Source: Gnetum montanum
Taxonomy: Eukaryota; Streptophyta; Gnetopsida; Gnetales; Gnetaceae
Assembly: GCA_015680685.1 (NCBI GenBank)
Contig: MNCI01003377.1
Span: 609,604 to 673,603, forward strand
Reading direction: 5' to 3'
Length of the DNA stretch: 64,000 nt
The position numbers were made by a program, and so were the translations under genes. How positions within the stretch are numbered: position 1 is the first letter of the stretch; each line of letters starts with the position of its first letter. This document shows, piece by piece, positions 24,027 through 36,214 of the stretch. The notes below the pieces were generated by a model. That model did no database searches and was not told the DNA's origin. It saw nothing but the letters and a program-made list of their open reading frames with translations.

Positions 24027-25700
24027 TGAAACACCACCAAAAAATGATGTTGTAGCCTTCATTTCTTGACTTGATGTAAGGATTCATTATAAACATGGGA
24101 TATGTAGTCCATGAACTACAATCTTTCATACTTCAGCCTCTTGGAGCCAAAAAATGCTTTAAAATTTATTATTCCCCTTGTTCCCAAGCAGAAATAGGTA
24201 CACCATGTCCATATCTGGGCTTGGGAAGGCCAAAAACACCTTTGGAATGGTGAAAATCAGCATTTTCATGGTTTTTGGTAGGGGTATAGCCCCAACTACG
24301 TTGGAGCAATTTTTAGTAGACATAGTAGCTATAGTAGTCATAGTAGCTACAGTAGTCACAATAGCTGTAGTAGTCATAGTAGCCATAGAAGCCAATGTAA
24401 TCACTACCATGATCTAGTAGAAGTACAACATTAGGATTATCAGAATTTCCATTTTTCCAACAACAGCTAGCATAGTCATTTCAAGTTAGTAATGGCCAAT
24501 GTAGACAACATTCTCCACTAGGCATGACACTTTCCAATGGATTCCACCATTTTTGTAAATTCAAAATTTTTGCATATTTTCCACCACTTTTGCCACTTTC
24601 CAACAACCTTAGCATAGTCCACCAATGACAGTGTAGTAAGATTGTACTAGTATAGTTACAATAGTCCATTTACTATTTATAGTAAATGGATGGGTTTTAT
24701 GGTTGTAGTCCATTCCAAACTTACTACAAATGGTAACTACATTAAAAGAAGAAGACCATTACAACTTGGACATTGACATCAATCTATCAGCAATCATGGC
24801 AGATATGCATAGGCCCAAAAATAGCAACCCTACCTTATAAAATCCCAATGTCAACACCATAGAACAGTTCTAAATTTTAGCATTTTTGCATCATATACAG
24901 TAGTTCCAACACTTTTTGAATTTTGAGCACTTGGCATTTTTTGTAATCCTTAGCAGTAGTCCTAAACCTTCAAAAAGCCCATCATAATCCTTGCAACCTT
25001 GCTTACACTTGTAGTGGTAGAAAATAGTACTACGCTTGACACAAAGACTTCATGTAGTGAAAATTTTAGTTCATGTTTCCATTTTTCCCTTGCTTTCACT
25101 TTCAAATCTATAATAGCAACTTCATTTTCATTTTCATTTCTGATTTCATCTATGTCTACATCTACATTTTCATTTGCTATTTCTATTTACATTTCGTAAG
25201 TCCCTAGGTGATTGACAAGACCATTTAGGACACCCTGAGTTCCATTTTTTGGAGGCCCTTGGGATTTAGGGTTAAAGTTATTCTGGCACTTGGATCCTTT
25301 TGTTTTCTCATTCCAACAACCAAAATTTCCAGCACCAATATTTTTCTAGTGCTAGAAGAAGGGCCTCCACCCAAATTCTTGGCCATAAACCCATTTTAGT
25401 CATTTCTATCCTTCCATCATACTTATAAAACCAATGTTACTTGTCAAACCTTCATGCATAAGCCTTGCTAAAGTAGTAGTAATAGAGTTGGATTTTACTT
25501 CGAATTTTCCATCTACTGAAAATTTATTGTCTACTAGAACATCCATTCTATTTAGCATCCTTTTAGTTGACATCATTCTATTTGATGTCATTCCTATTAT
25601 AACACTTGTTTTCGTCCAGTAGGTAAACCACTTTTCCTCTTTTCCATTTTCACTGCTTATTAGCCATTTTCCACTACCATTTCTATTTTTGGTATACTAC
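24027..25700 (+). repeat. 5' LTR of a Tat-like gypsy element (family A, copy A1)
   Basis: Starts TGAAACACCACC and is parallel to 55,089-56,615 over about 1.35 kb (GGTATAGCCCCAACTACGTT, CGTAAGTCCCTAGGTGA and others). The sequence left of 24,027 is not shared, whereas the other copies share a 3' untranslated region up to the same point, so 24,027 is the true element start. The right edge is not resolved. No primer-binding site could be found. Confidence 0.65.
24307..24420. repeat. Imperfect TAG-rich short tandem repeat
   Basis: Repeated phrases of about 15 bp (CATAGTAGCTATAGTAGT and variants). A shorter version lies in the homologous LTR at 55,380-55,430, so the tract has changed length between copies. 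Confidence 0.7.
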
Positions 25701-26079
25701 ATGAGTAGATTATCCTACTTATTATGTCTTTACTAAATATAGTAAAAATCCAAAAAATTCAATTTTCAACATGTTGTTCCAATAGTCAACCAAGTTGTCA
25801 TTTACATTCATTGACAACGGGTCTGACTAGTAGGCCATGAGGGTATATGACCCCAAAGACTCTATAGTCATTGAGTGTAGGTAGTCCTTGAGACTTAGGG
25901 GCTAAATCTTGAATTTTTGGTCATTAATGAAGATCATTATAACTACATTTGTGCCAAAATCTAGGCTACCATGATGATTCCCCATTTGGAAGTAGAAGTA
26001 AAAAGGGGATATGAGCTCATAGATTGAGATGGGAAGGAGTAGATTTCTTCCCCATATGACAAGATATCTTGACAAATGT

Positions 26080-28072
26080 CTATGCCAGAATCCTATCTCA
26101 ACTAATTAAGATGGATAAAGAAGAGGAAAGGTGTAGCTCAGAGGAGTAGCAGGAAGAGAAGGATGAATTTAGGGTTGAATTTGAGCCCAAAAACATACTT
26201 GGTGGGTTATTCCAACAAGCAACCCCCAAGGGCATAGTGCTCTATTCTACTCCTTTTGGTTTCTTCATGGGCTAGGTGTCATCATTCTCTACCCCTTTCT
26301 ACCTAATGATGGTTGATCCCATGCTAGTCATCACTATGCACCAAACACAATCAGTGCCATAGTCAACCATGTTCCACTTCTCCATTCTGTTCACCACTTA
26401 GCCACGGTCCATATGACCTTCGTTGGTGATTGTTACTACCACCAACATGTTGACCACTCAAGTGGAATTAACCATGGGACCCCTAGCAACCCATGGGTCA
26501 CACACCCCTTTCATTCCATTTGTGCCATAGATACTCACACAAACATCATTCTTCTTGTTTGGCCCACCAACCACACCAATAACACAACCACTTCCTTCCA
26601 TTATACAACCAATAGCAAGACCATAGGCATCGCAACTCATGCATCAACCCTTTGTCCAAAGCCCATAACCAATAGGGGCATGACAAAGATTGGACCAAGC
26701 TTTCTAGATGATCCAAGACTTAATTGAAGAGCTAAGAAAATTCAAAGCCTTAACATCCCATACTATCAAGATAATGGACTTTTACCAAGATGACCCCATT
26801 AGCCCTATGGTTCCACTACTAACTCATCCTCTTGATATCCCTATGTGATAGTTCACCAAGTACAATTGAAAAGGTGTTTTGAACACTCATCTAATTACCT
26901 TTTTCTTTGAGTGCTTGTTGTTTCAAGCCTAATCGCATACAATTATGCAAATCGTCTTTATGTCTTTGGTAGGAAAAGTGCTTGATTGGTACCATGCCTT
27001 GCCAAGAGGATCCATATCCTCTTTTGATGAACTAATTTTGCAATTTGTTAACCATTTCAAGTATAACTTGAAACCTCATACCATGCTTGACCAACTAATG
27101 AAGGTCAAACAAGGACCCCTTAAGCCAATGCAAAAGTTCATCTAATGATGAAATGCTCTACTCAATAAGATACCAGAGTTGATAGCTGAAACATATCTGT
27201 TAGCTATCTTCAAAGGGATGGTTAATGACTTCCTAAAGTCAAAATTATATTACCTTGATCCATGATCTCTTAGTCAAGCCTTTCCCCAGAATAAGAACAT
27301 AGATGATGCTGCAAAAGCTAGGCATGATCTTATCCACTTGGTGTATAAAAATCAACATACATATAAAGAAAAGGAAAAGGATAGGCAGAATAATGTAGCA
27401 ATTGCAACCATGACTAAGGAGAGTAAATTAACTAAATAGGGGCCGAAGGCTAACCAACCCAAGGCCCCTGCTGTCAAAAATAACAACTAACCCTCAACCT
27501 CTAGGGCTAGTACATTGACTATGTCTAGGCCTAACTTTATGCAAAAATATTGGTAAAAATATACCAAGTTACCGCTTAAGTTGTTAGAGCTTCTAGACCA
27601 ACTATTGAAGAGTGGTAGGATTCAATACAAGAAAATGACCAAGATTGCCTGTAAGAGGCATGATAGGCTATGAAAAATAGTGAAAGACCTTACTCAAGCA
27701 ACTAAGGATGACCCTCTAGTGCCCAAATACTTTAATATTGACTACTTCTACCATTACCACTAGTTGCTGGGTCATGATACCAATTTTTTCCTTACGCTTA
27801 AAGACAAGTTGCAAAAGATGATCAATAGGAGGGAACTAGTATTAGATACTTTGAAGTGAGCTAGGCCTCATAACCAGTCAATGTATGTGTATAAGAACCC
27901 ATTGAACACCACAAATAATTTATACATCATATTAGCATTCAATGTTGATGACAATTGGATACCTGTGAGGGAATCATTCATGATTCAGGTGCGCAATTAC
28001 AATGAAAGGGGCTCTTTAGCTCCTACTAGTTTAAAACCCCATTTTGTTGTAAGGGTACTGTCATGAATGCCT
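26080..28072 (+). pseudogene. Family A gag pseudogene
   Basis: Degenerate gag of a Ty3/gypsy (Tat-like) element. Central gag motif at 26,945-27,145: VGKVLDWYHALPRGSISSFD, then LMKVKQGPLKPMQKFI, which matches the A..W...LP..SI.SF.EL and IKQG.NESL..Y signatures. Next come FKGMVNDFLKSKLYYLDP and a charged tail (27,180-27,480). Then KYTKLPLKLLELLDQLLKSG and YHYHxLLGHDTNFFLTLKDK (27,740-27,810), equivalent to the CxYHxxxGHxTxxCxxLK segment of Tat gags, with both Cys replaced. A part at 26,413-26,727 is open but not recognisable. Multiple stops. Confidence 0.75.
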
Positions 28073-28479
28073 CCTTAGGAGCCGCTTCTCATTAGAGTAC
28101 CCTAGCCTTCTATAACATAACTTGTTCCAATAATAGAACAACCCCTTGTGATGACCAATGCAACATGCTCTTCCTTGCAACCAACTAGGGATAACAAGAA
28201 AGCCCTAACTAAACAATGGTAGAAGGCTACGTAGAAAGACAAGAACAACACTAATAAGAAGATGAGATTAGGGAAATAAGTGGGCCTATCAAAGGCCACT
28301 CCCACTTCATTTGTTCCCATGCTTTCTACAACCTAGGCTACTTCAACAAGTAAACCATGGGAGGAACTAAAACTCGAAGGAGAAAAGAAGGAGGTTAGGC
28401 CACAAGAATAACCCAAGCATGAAGTTCATATTATGGGGTGCATGGAGGAAGTCAAAAATAAAAAATCAATAATTAAATA

Positions 28480-29064
28480 ACAAATACCTCCTTAATGCAA
28501 TGAAATAGGTTAAGTAATCACTCAAACAAAAGAACACAACCTTGAGTTTGTATGACCTAGTCATGACTTTTGCTATCCACTGTAAGGCATTGGTTAAGAT
28601 GTTGACCTTTATTCTTGTTAGCAAGGATGTCCCCACTAATGAAGAGTCTATCCATGTGGTCATGCTACCCTCTTTGCCCAAGGAATTAAAGTCAACATTG
28701 CTGGTATTTTTTGATGGTGAAATCAAGATAAATCTTGAAAATGGCGAAGTAACCAAGGTGCCTCTCTTTATAACCATACAAGTTGGGCAATATAAAGTAC
28801 ATAGGGTACATGTAGACAATGGGATGACAACGAATGTCATATCCTATACCATTTTTAAACACTTAGGCCTAATAAAAAAAAATGCAACATATGATGATCT
28901 CAGCCCTTAAATCTTTTAATGGATCACAGGTTACCATAAAAGGTTTCATTTCTCTATATTTTGTATCAAGGGAGCAATACCCTACAACAACAAATTTCTT
29001 AGTGGTAGAAGAAACATCAAGATTCAATCTCATCTTGGGAAGACCTTGGCCAGCCCAATTGTAG
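28480..29064 (+). pseudogene. Family A retropepsin-like protease remnant
   Basis: Aspartic protease domain that would process the gag-pol polyprotein. Around 28,790-28,860: QYKVHRVHVDNGMTTNVIS, the active-site loop, reading DNG where a functional enzyme has D-T/S/G-G. After a frameshift near 28,880 it continues SFNGSQVTIKGFISLYF and, at about 29,020-29,050, LILGRPWPAQL, the ILGRP flap/C-terminal signature. Two frames, so not functional. Confidence 0.8.
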
Positions 29065-29067
29065 GTT

Positions 29068-29409
29068 GTGTCTTTACCTATTTACCAAGAAATTCACTTG
29101 CCTTATGAGGGAGTTGAAATCATTATTCATGGTGAAAGTACAATCTCGTTAGCTATTAACAATGTTGATGTAGAACAAGGGTCTGAAGTGGAGTTTCAAA
29201 AAGAAACTCCTACCATTGGCCACAAAATTAAAGAGGTTGATGGAGCCAAAGAGGCTAAAATGAACAATGATGAATCCATTGATGTGTCATGGGGAGAGCT
29301 CCCCTTCAACCTTATTAGTGAAGGAGATGGAGAATATAAACTAGTGCAAAAAAAAAAACCATATACATTTCCCAATATTTCAAAGATTAGGAAATACTTG
29401 CATAGGTGA
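29068..29409 (+). pseudogene. Family A linker downstream of protease
   Basis: Open frame of 113 residues directly continuing from the protease: LPYEGVEIIIHGES resembles the conserved FP.EG.V..I.GD segment between protease and reverse transcriptase in Tat/Athila-type elements. The rest is acidic with no motif. The element is cut off here; no reverse transcriptase follows. Confidence 0.5.
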
Positions 29410-30074
29410 TATATGCTCCTAATCCTTCTTACACCTTATGCACTCACAACACTATAACTATATGTACTTATAGCTTGATAGCCTAGTTTATACTTATTTT
29501 TGTTTTTTGTGACCTTGTTTTCTTTTACGGTGAATTTCTTATTTACCTATATCTTAAAGTTTACCTTTTTTTTACATTATTTTACTTTTGAAGCCTATTT
29601 ATTTTTGCTCAAAAAAGCCAAAAATGTCATAGAAATTTTAAAACTGAAAAAATCATACAAATCTTTAAAACATAAAATAACAAAAAATTATGTTTTCTTT
29701 TACGTATTGTATAGCCTGCCCTAGTCTTAAATTGGCAAATACCACATGACCCAACTTAGCTTTATTTTATGACTTTATTTCATAACTATTTTTACCTTCT
29801 ATTATAAAACAATTGAGCCTAGCCAACGTAGCCTCCAAATATAGATTACAACGTAGAACCATAACATAAACAAAATCATAACGTTATAACATCATAACTG
29901 GAATTAAGATTTGAAATTTAAAATTAAAGTTAAAATGTCCATAATATTAGAACCATGGCCATATAATGTATCAAAAATGAAAATTCAAATAATAAAATAT
30001 TTTGGCTAACACTAGCCATACATTATCATAAACATGAAATAAAAATAATTGAAACTGAAAGGCAACTGAGGGAA
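29410..30074. other. AT-rich DNA, nothing recognised
   Basis: About 0.66 kb with no LTR, gag or pol signature that I can support. The 74-residue open stretch at 29,500-29,724 is Phe/Lys-rich and looks like chance in AT-rich DNA. Confidence 0.5.
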
Positions 30075-31980
30075 CTAAGGAGCATCTAGTCGAGAAGGTG
30101 TAGCATCATCTCCAACCTCACTGTTGGGGCCACCGATGTCTTCTAGTGCCTTTAACATGACAACACAAAACCAGTTAGTAACCAACATACATCAAAATAA
30201 AATAAATAAAATAAAACCAAAGCTAAAACAAGCAAACTTGAGATGGTTTTGGAGCCACATGTTATTTGGGAAAGCTCTGAAGAACAACCTATAGATGGTG
30301 GAGGATTTGATCTTTAGACATGTTGTCCTAGGCCATGTCCCCAAGATTAATACCTATTTAGGATATTAGTCCTATTGATGTCACTTCATGTAGGGGGCTC
30401 ATGTGAGAACATGGTAGTAGTTGGTTTCCCTAAAGTAGTAGTGATTTGATGAGTAGGGGAGTTAGCTACAACCATGTTCTTCAAAAACATCTTATAGACT
30501 TCCTTTACATTGATATCCATCATGAAAAATTTTAGCTTCTGTCACTCTATAGACTTCTCCTTTAGCCAGTTAAGGTAGGCATCTTGTTTAGCTTTGTACA
30601 TCCTTTTGTGTATGATCCCACTCAAGGATCTAACCATAGTAATCCTTCCACTCACCAGCCTTCTAGTTAATGAGATTGATTTGGATCTTTTGTTCTACAA
30701 TCTATCTGGAAAGGGCAAGCTTGCCTTGGATCACATTCCAATAACAAGTTCAAGTTATCTCCCTAGTATGTAAGAAGTCCTTGTTGTTTACTTGGACTTC
30801 TATGAAGTTTTTTTCATCCTTGAGGTTTGTTACCTCCTCTTTCAGCTTCTTGTTCTCCTTCCTCAATGATACAGCTTGGTCCCATAGGAATTCATTGGAG
30901 CATCTACATTCTAACAAGGACTTAGCACATGAGAGAGCACATCCAATGGCACCCTCATATAGCCCATGTGGGACATTCTCTAAGTCAGATGGTAAGGGAG
31001 ACAATGCTTCAACCTTCACTGGCTTGTTAGGATCCCATCTAAGTTAAGGCACTGTGACCAACATAAAACAATGTTCAATAAATAAAACCATTTAGTAATA
31101 AAAAATACATAACCATGGAGATCGAATAAAAGACCAAAAATATAAAAAATAATAAAGGAAAAATGGGTTGAAACTATTAACAATCTCAAAAGCTATCTAT
31201 TGTAATTGGCTGATCATATCTTTAGCTACACCCTACATAAATTCAAGTTTATTAGGGGTTTCCACCTATGGTTGCATGTAGAAGGTAGAAGTGGAAGCTT
31301 CTGCCTATGGCTCTTGGGCTACAACAAGTGTAGTAAGTAATCAACAACCATAGGCAAAGATATACATGAATAAATGGAAGATAACATATACAACACTTAA
31401 AATTAAAGATTATAAGTGCCTGAGAGTTCCTATGATATAATGATAGGAGGTTCACTTAGTTGTGAATCCTCTAGCATGGTGTCAAAGTGATCCATAGAAG
31501 GAAGAGGGTGTAGGTCCTTGTTTTGCAATGCATCATCCTCATAATGTCTTAATATTTTCTCTTCTTGGCATTCTAGTTCCTCCTCCTCCTGACACCTTCT
31601 TTCTTCTTCAGCATCCACTACTACAACCCTAGCTTCATGTTCCTATTACTTATCTACAAGAACATCAATGATAAAAACATAGAATTTTGTCTAAAATAAA
31701 ACATGTACCTAACTTAAAACCATAACTTTAAAACAAATTAATGAAATAACAAATTAGGATATAACATACCTCTAACATCATGATGCATATCTCTAAGCTC
31801 TACGATCAATCTCTGCTTCTTCATAGGCTCCTTGATTATTAGTGCTATCTCACCCACCAAGGGTCTCTTAAGCTTAGCCCTAGTTGTTCCCTCAGCTTCT
31901 CTACATAAATTTAGAGTCTTCTTGATGCTAGATGGTACTACGAGAGGTTTTTCCCTCATGCTATCAAAGGATGCACAATG
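30075..31980 (-). pseudogene. Unidentified coiled-coil pseudogene
   Basis: Minus-strand coding-like blocks separated by AT-rich gaps. At 31,618-31,430: a Glu-rich block (MDAEEERRCQEEEELECQEE). At 31,019-30,750: SLRKENKKLKEEVTNLKDEK within an 89-residue frame, predicted coiled coil. At 30,720-30,370 one frame continues with about ten TAG/TGA stops, several where Trp fits well (for example WKDYYG, SLxDVFEEHG). The last block ends PNSEVGDDATPSRLDAP and a stop at about 30,075. The gaps look like decayed introns, but I see no clean splice pairs. I do not recognise the family; it could be a captured host gene or an accessory ORF of a transposable element. Confidence 0.4.
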
Positions 31981-31982
31981 TC

Positions 31983-33090
31983 TGTTAACCTTTTGGTATG
32001 TCAAAACCTTAAGGAAAATGGAGAACATAGGATGGTTATGTGGTGTTGTGCTTATAGGGTAGGATTGTCTAAGGACAAGGGTTTCATAGAGACATCATCA
32101 AAAAATTGGATTAAGATAAGAAGATATGTGGAAGTTTGATGAACATGGACAAGGAACAAAGATTTCAAAGGACAAAGGAAGCTAAAGAAAGATGTCTCCA
32201 GGAAACAAAAGACGTCTTGGCAGAATTGAAGGGAGCATAGGCAAAGATGTCTCTAGAAAATACTAGACATATTTCATTAGATAAATACATATTTTAACAA
32301 AAAAAGACATCTTCTTAGAATGAAGATTATTTATAGAAGGTTTCTTTCATTAGAAGAAGATGTCTTCCTAGAATGGAGGCCAAATTCAAAAAGATGTCTT
32401 AGTCACGAAGAAGATGTCTTACATGATCGTTAGGTAGTCATTGCACAAGTTTCAAGATGAATTTGGAAATATAGTGGCTATAATATGAAATCATCCTCAT
32501 TAGAAAATGCACAAGCTTATGTAATTTCATTGTGTAATCATTAAGCAATCATTAAATTAATTATTGTTCCTTATTGAGCAATCATTTTTTTGTTGTAATT
32601 GGTTAATGTGAGTGGTGCCTCAAAGCATAAGGATCAGAAAATTTAGTTGCATTATTTCCTTATGATTGTAACTCTCTTATTTCCCTATAGGGTTGATGTG
32701 ATTATTATGGAAAGGCATCTTTCTTGAGCTTTTTAGGATCTTGTGGCATTAAGTGTTGGTGTAGCACCAAAATACTCCAAAGCAGAGCTCAAAGTTGTAA
32801 AGGTAGTGGGATCCTTGAAATCACATTCTAAGCTTGATAGGACGTTGTGGGGTTGAGTAGATTCATAGCATTGAATCACTCTAGAGTGGAGCTTAGTGCT
32901 TGTACAAGGTGTGGTATGCTTCAAACCACAATTTGGAAGAAACAAAGTTTGGAGATGTGCTTGCGAACCACCCTCTAAGTGTGGACAACCCAATTTGGGG
33001 AACCATGTTAAAATCATTGTGTACTTTGTGTAAAATAGTTTTATTTGGGAAACATATTCATTCCCCCCCTTCTAAGTTCAATGATCCTCA
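31983..33090 (+). repeat. 5' LTR of a plus-strand copia element
   Basis: Reverse-orientation relative of the LTRs at 15,448, 20,091 and 60,250. Starts TGTTAACCTTTTGGTATGTC and ends TCTAAGTTCAATGATCCTCA, just before a primer-binding site. Six AGATGTCT/AGACATCT octamers at about 32,180-32,430. It is about 100 bp shorter than its relatives. Confidence 0.8.
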
Positions 33091-33092
33091 AG

Positions 33093-33104
33093 TTGTATCA
33101 AAGC
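33093..33104 (+). other. Primer-binding site, initiator tRNA-Met type
   Basis: TTGTATCAAAGC matches TGGTATCAGAGC at 10 of 12 positions, two bases after the LTR end. Confidence 0.75.
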
Positions 33105-33144
33105 CTGGCACTCTTGCTCTCTACATCAATCTTCAAGAGCAAAC

Positions 33145-34250
33145 ATGGAAGGGACGATCAACATTGGACACATCTAGACAAAGAGCATAATGTACATCAT
33201 CAAATGGTGTGCTTAATTCATGTATCACATCTATTATATAGGAAAGTCTTTCATTTTCTTCCTCACATTTAGAGATATAGAAGACTATGCTTGTAAAGTT
33301 GACAATCCTTATGATCATCAAAATGACATTTCCTTTGAAGAAAGGAATGAGATATTTTGTCATAAAATTCTTTCTTTTCAAAATTTGTGCATTGAGGTAA
33401 AAGATGCTTTACATGCCAAGGAAATAAAAATTAAAGTTATTAATGATGAATGCTCTTATCTCAAAAAGGAAAACTTAGAACTTAGGAATGAGATTCAAAG
33501 ACTAAAAAATATGATTGAGTAGATGAATAAGAACTCTATGGAGGAGTCCAAAGACCAAAAACATCTTTTATCTAGGTTTGGTAAATCTTCTAAACTAAAA
33601 AATTTGAAATGCTTATTTTGTGGTAAATATGTTCATAATAATTCTTTTTACTATCTTTTAATACATCACTACTCTTGGTCTTTGCAAAACCATCCTAGAA
33701 AGAAAACCATGTAAGTTTGGAAAGGAAAATAGGGAAAGACTAAACTGAATTTGAAAGCTCAAATTACTTTCTCCAATGAAAAATATAGCACGTGGTATAT
33801 TGATAGTGGTGTTCAAGGCACATGAAAAGTGACAAATCCTACTTCACCCACTTCACAGAACAAAATTGTAGAACAGTCACATTTAGAGATGACATGGAAG
33901 CACCTATAACAAGTATTGATACCATAGGAGGTAAAGGTAAGGGATTACCAACTATAAACAAAGTGTTTTTTGTTGAAGGATTAAAACACAATCATCTTAG
34001 TGTAAGTCAACTTTGTGATTCAAATTTTAATGTCACCTTTTCAAAATAAAGTTGTAGAATACAAAATTTATCTACTAGAAATGTTATGATTGAAGGATCT
34101 AGAAAAGGAAATGTGTATACCACTATTTTTTGAAATTATCCTAACTTTGAATCCAAGTGCTTAGTAAGTTGTGTTGATGATATACATCCTTGGAATAGGA
34201 AGTTGAGCCACATAAATAAGGAAATTCTTTAAACCTTGGTATCAAATTTT
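33145..34250 (+). pseudogene. Copia gag end and protease remnant
   Basis: Starts MEGT at 33,145, as in the related gag at 20,035. Most of the UBN2 core is missing, and the sequence jumps to the linker found between gag and protease: FEERNEIFCHKILSFQNLC and a coiled coil (33,300-33,520), then a degenerate zinc knuckle CLFCGKYVHNNSFYY (about 33,610-33,655). The protease follows: TWYIDSG (about 33,790-33,810) with DSG intact, then FTEQNCRTVTF, VFFVEGLKHNHLSVSQLCD (about 33,965-34,020) and NVTFSK. The pre-integrase domain begins (WNRKLSHINKEIL, about 34,190-34,230) and is cut near 34,250. Stops and two frame changes. Confidence 0.85.
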
Positions 34251-36214
34251 TGGTGATCATTTGGTATTGCCAACATTGGTGACCTCTGGGTCTTGTGACC
34301 TTGGGAAGTCACAGGATCAAAGGTGTTCTTCAAACAAGGTTTAGATGCTTGTTGGTCTCTGGCAATACGATAATTCAAATACCTCCAAATAAACTCAAAA
34401 GTTATGAAATGTACTAGATGTGAGTATGTGTTTTTGCTATTGTGAATGTTGAAATGGTTGGGTTGTGTATAAAATTATAATAAGCTATCATAAAAGAGAT
34501 TTGGCTAACTCTATCAAATAGTTTTTACAGATTCCTATTTTGTTCAATCATTTAGTCTATATGATTCCTATAGTAAACTACTTGTAACAAATAAAATTTT
34601 TCAAAAACATTTGAGCACAATTCTTCCAATCTACTCCTAATTTCCCCTAGAGAGAAAGTTCCACAAGAAAACTAGAAATAGAGTGAGATTCAATGGACTT
34701 AGAAAGAGAAAAAGAAGAAAGCAGATTTATGTAAAATCTCAAATATTTAAGCAAGATAAATTGACATAGGAAAAAATTTGCATTAAAGCTATTCCTATTC
34801 AATATAACTATGAATTGTCCAAACCCTTTGAGCACAACAAGCAATTTCACAAAGACAATCTTCTTATACTAGCAAAAATCTCTATGTAAACGACAAAGTC
34901 CAAGTCTCTATTTTGGCTAGTTAATAGTTGTCAAAGATTGCATTCAATAGAGCCTTCAAAAAATTTGACAATTTCAAGATTGGAATACCAAGGCAATACA
35001 CTTTAAAATAATGAAGCTATTTTAGTCATCTCAAGATATCAAAGACTTTCCGAGATCCTTTATGCTCAAAATAGACAATTTCGTTAAGACATTACTATTA
35101 AATTACTCTTGAGGCTTTTCAACAACATAAGCTCTTTTATGGCCAATATTAATAGAAATATAATATTGCATAAAAACAAAGCAATAAAAGAAACTTAGGA
35201 AAAATCCCAAAATTAAATGCCAAGCACAATACTATCTAAACATTAGCTAAGTAACTAAAACAAAATGGAAAGTAATGGACTCATAGGATTAAAACAAAGT
35301 AGCCAAATCGATGTCTTAAGCAAGACATCTTACAAGTAATTTTCAATTGTCTTTTTCTCCCAATATCTTCCAATGTGTCCTAAAATCTATCCTTAAAGCC
35401 CTTTTTATAGTGACTTTAAGGTAGTTGCAATCATCATGAAAAGTTCAAGTGGGTAACAAATATCTAAGGAATTAATTTATAACCACCATAAGAAGTTGTA
35501 ACTTCTATGAGAATTTTAAGCCATGGTTGGCAAGTGTCTCATGAAAAATCACAAATATCAGGGGAACATAGTTATAAATTCTTATGGAAGTTATAACTAT
35601 TATGGAAAATCTTCAATTCCAAAAAAATAAAATTATATTTATCCAATGTTCATAAATCCTTCCTTCTTAGACCATAAACCCTTACCCTTTTACATGTTTA
35701 AAAGCTTGACAATTTTTAATTTACAAAATATCATTATTAAGGTTGCATAGCCTTAATACTTTATACATCAGCAAGTTTGCATAAGATGTGTGAACATTTG
35801 AAGGGGTGTATAGGTCCTATGGCCATCTTGCCACACATAGTGCCACTTTATTCTTGGGTTAAGGAAAAAATGCTACCATTTGCCATTGATTTCCATTTCT
35901 TTGCTAATACTTGCTAATGTTTCTAGGTCCTTTGCCATTGGAGTCTTTCCCATTTTTGAAGTCGATGATTCTGAACTCCTCAGCAACCATAGGTGTTTCA
36001 AGATCCTTCATCGCTATCACTACAGCATCATCCACTACCATGTGCTTCCATCACTAGTAGAGTTGAAGAGTAAGGAGCAATTATGGTGAAAGCTAGAACC
36101 CTATGTGAACATTCCAGAGCAGAGATTCATTGATTGTAGAAATCATCCACCATTTTTGAACCATGATGAACATCATCAGAGTAGCAGTGTTGGAGAAAAA
36201 TTATACTCATTATC
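34251..36214. other. AT-rich DNA, no gene recognised
   Basis: The copia frame stops at about 34,250 and is replaced by unrelated sequence. I see no matching LTR elsewhere in the window and no protein motif. It may be part of another element's LTR or untranslated region. Confidence 0.45.

Noticed and set aside
24178-24417. 79-residue frame on + and 83-residue frame on - rich in Val/Ile/Thr
   Set aside because: Both are readings of the TAG-rich short tandem repeat; repeats free of stops in several frames give this without selection.
26413-26727. 104-residue frame on + as a separate gene
   Set aside because: Its position ahead of the recognisable gag core suggests it is the gag N-terminal region; I could not find independent motifs, so it is included in the gag pseudogene.
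34236-34247. TTGGTATCAAAT resembling an initiator-Met primer-binding site on +
   Set aside because: It lies within the copia pre-integrase reading (E-I-L-stop-T-L-V-S-N-F) and no LTR end precedes it.
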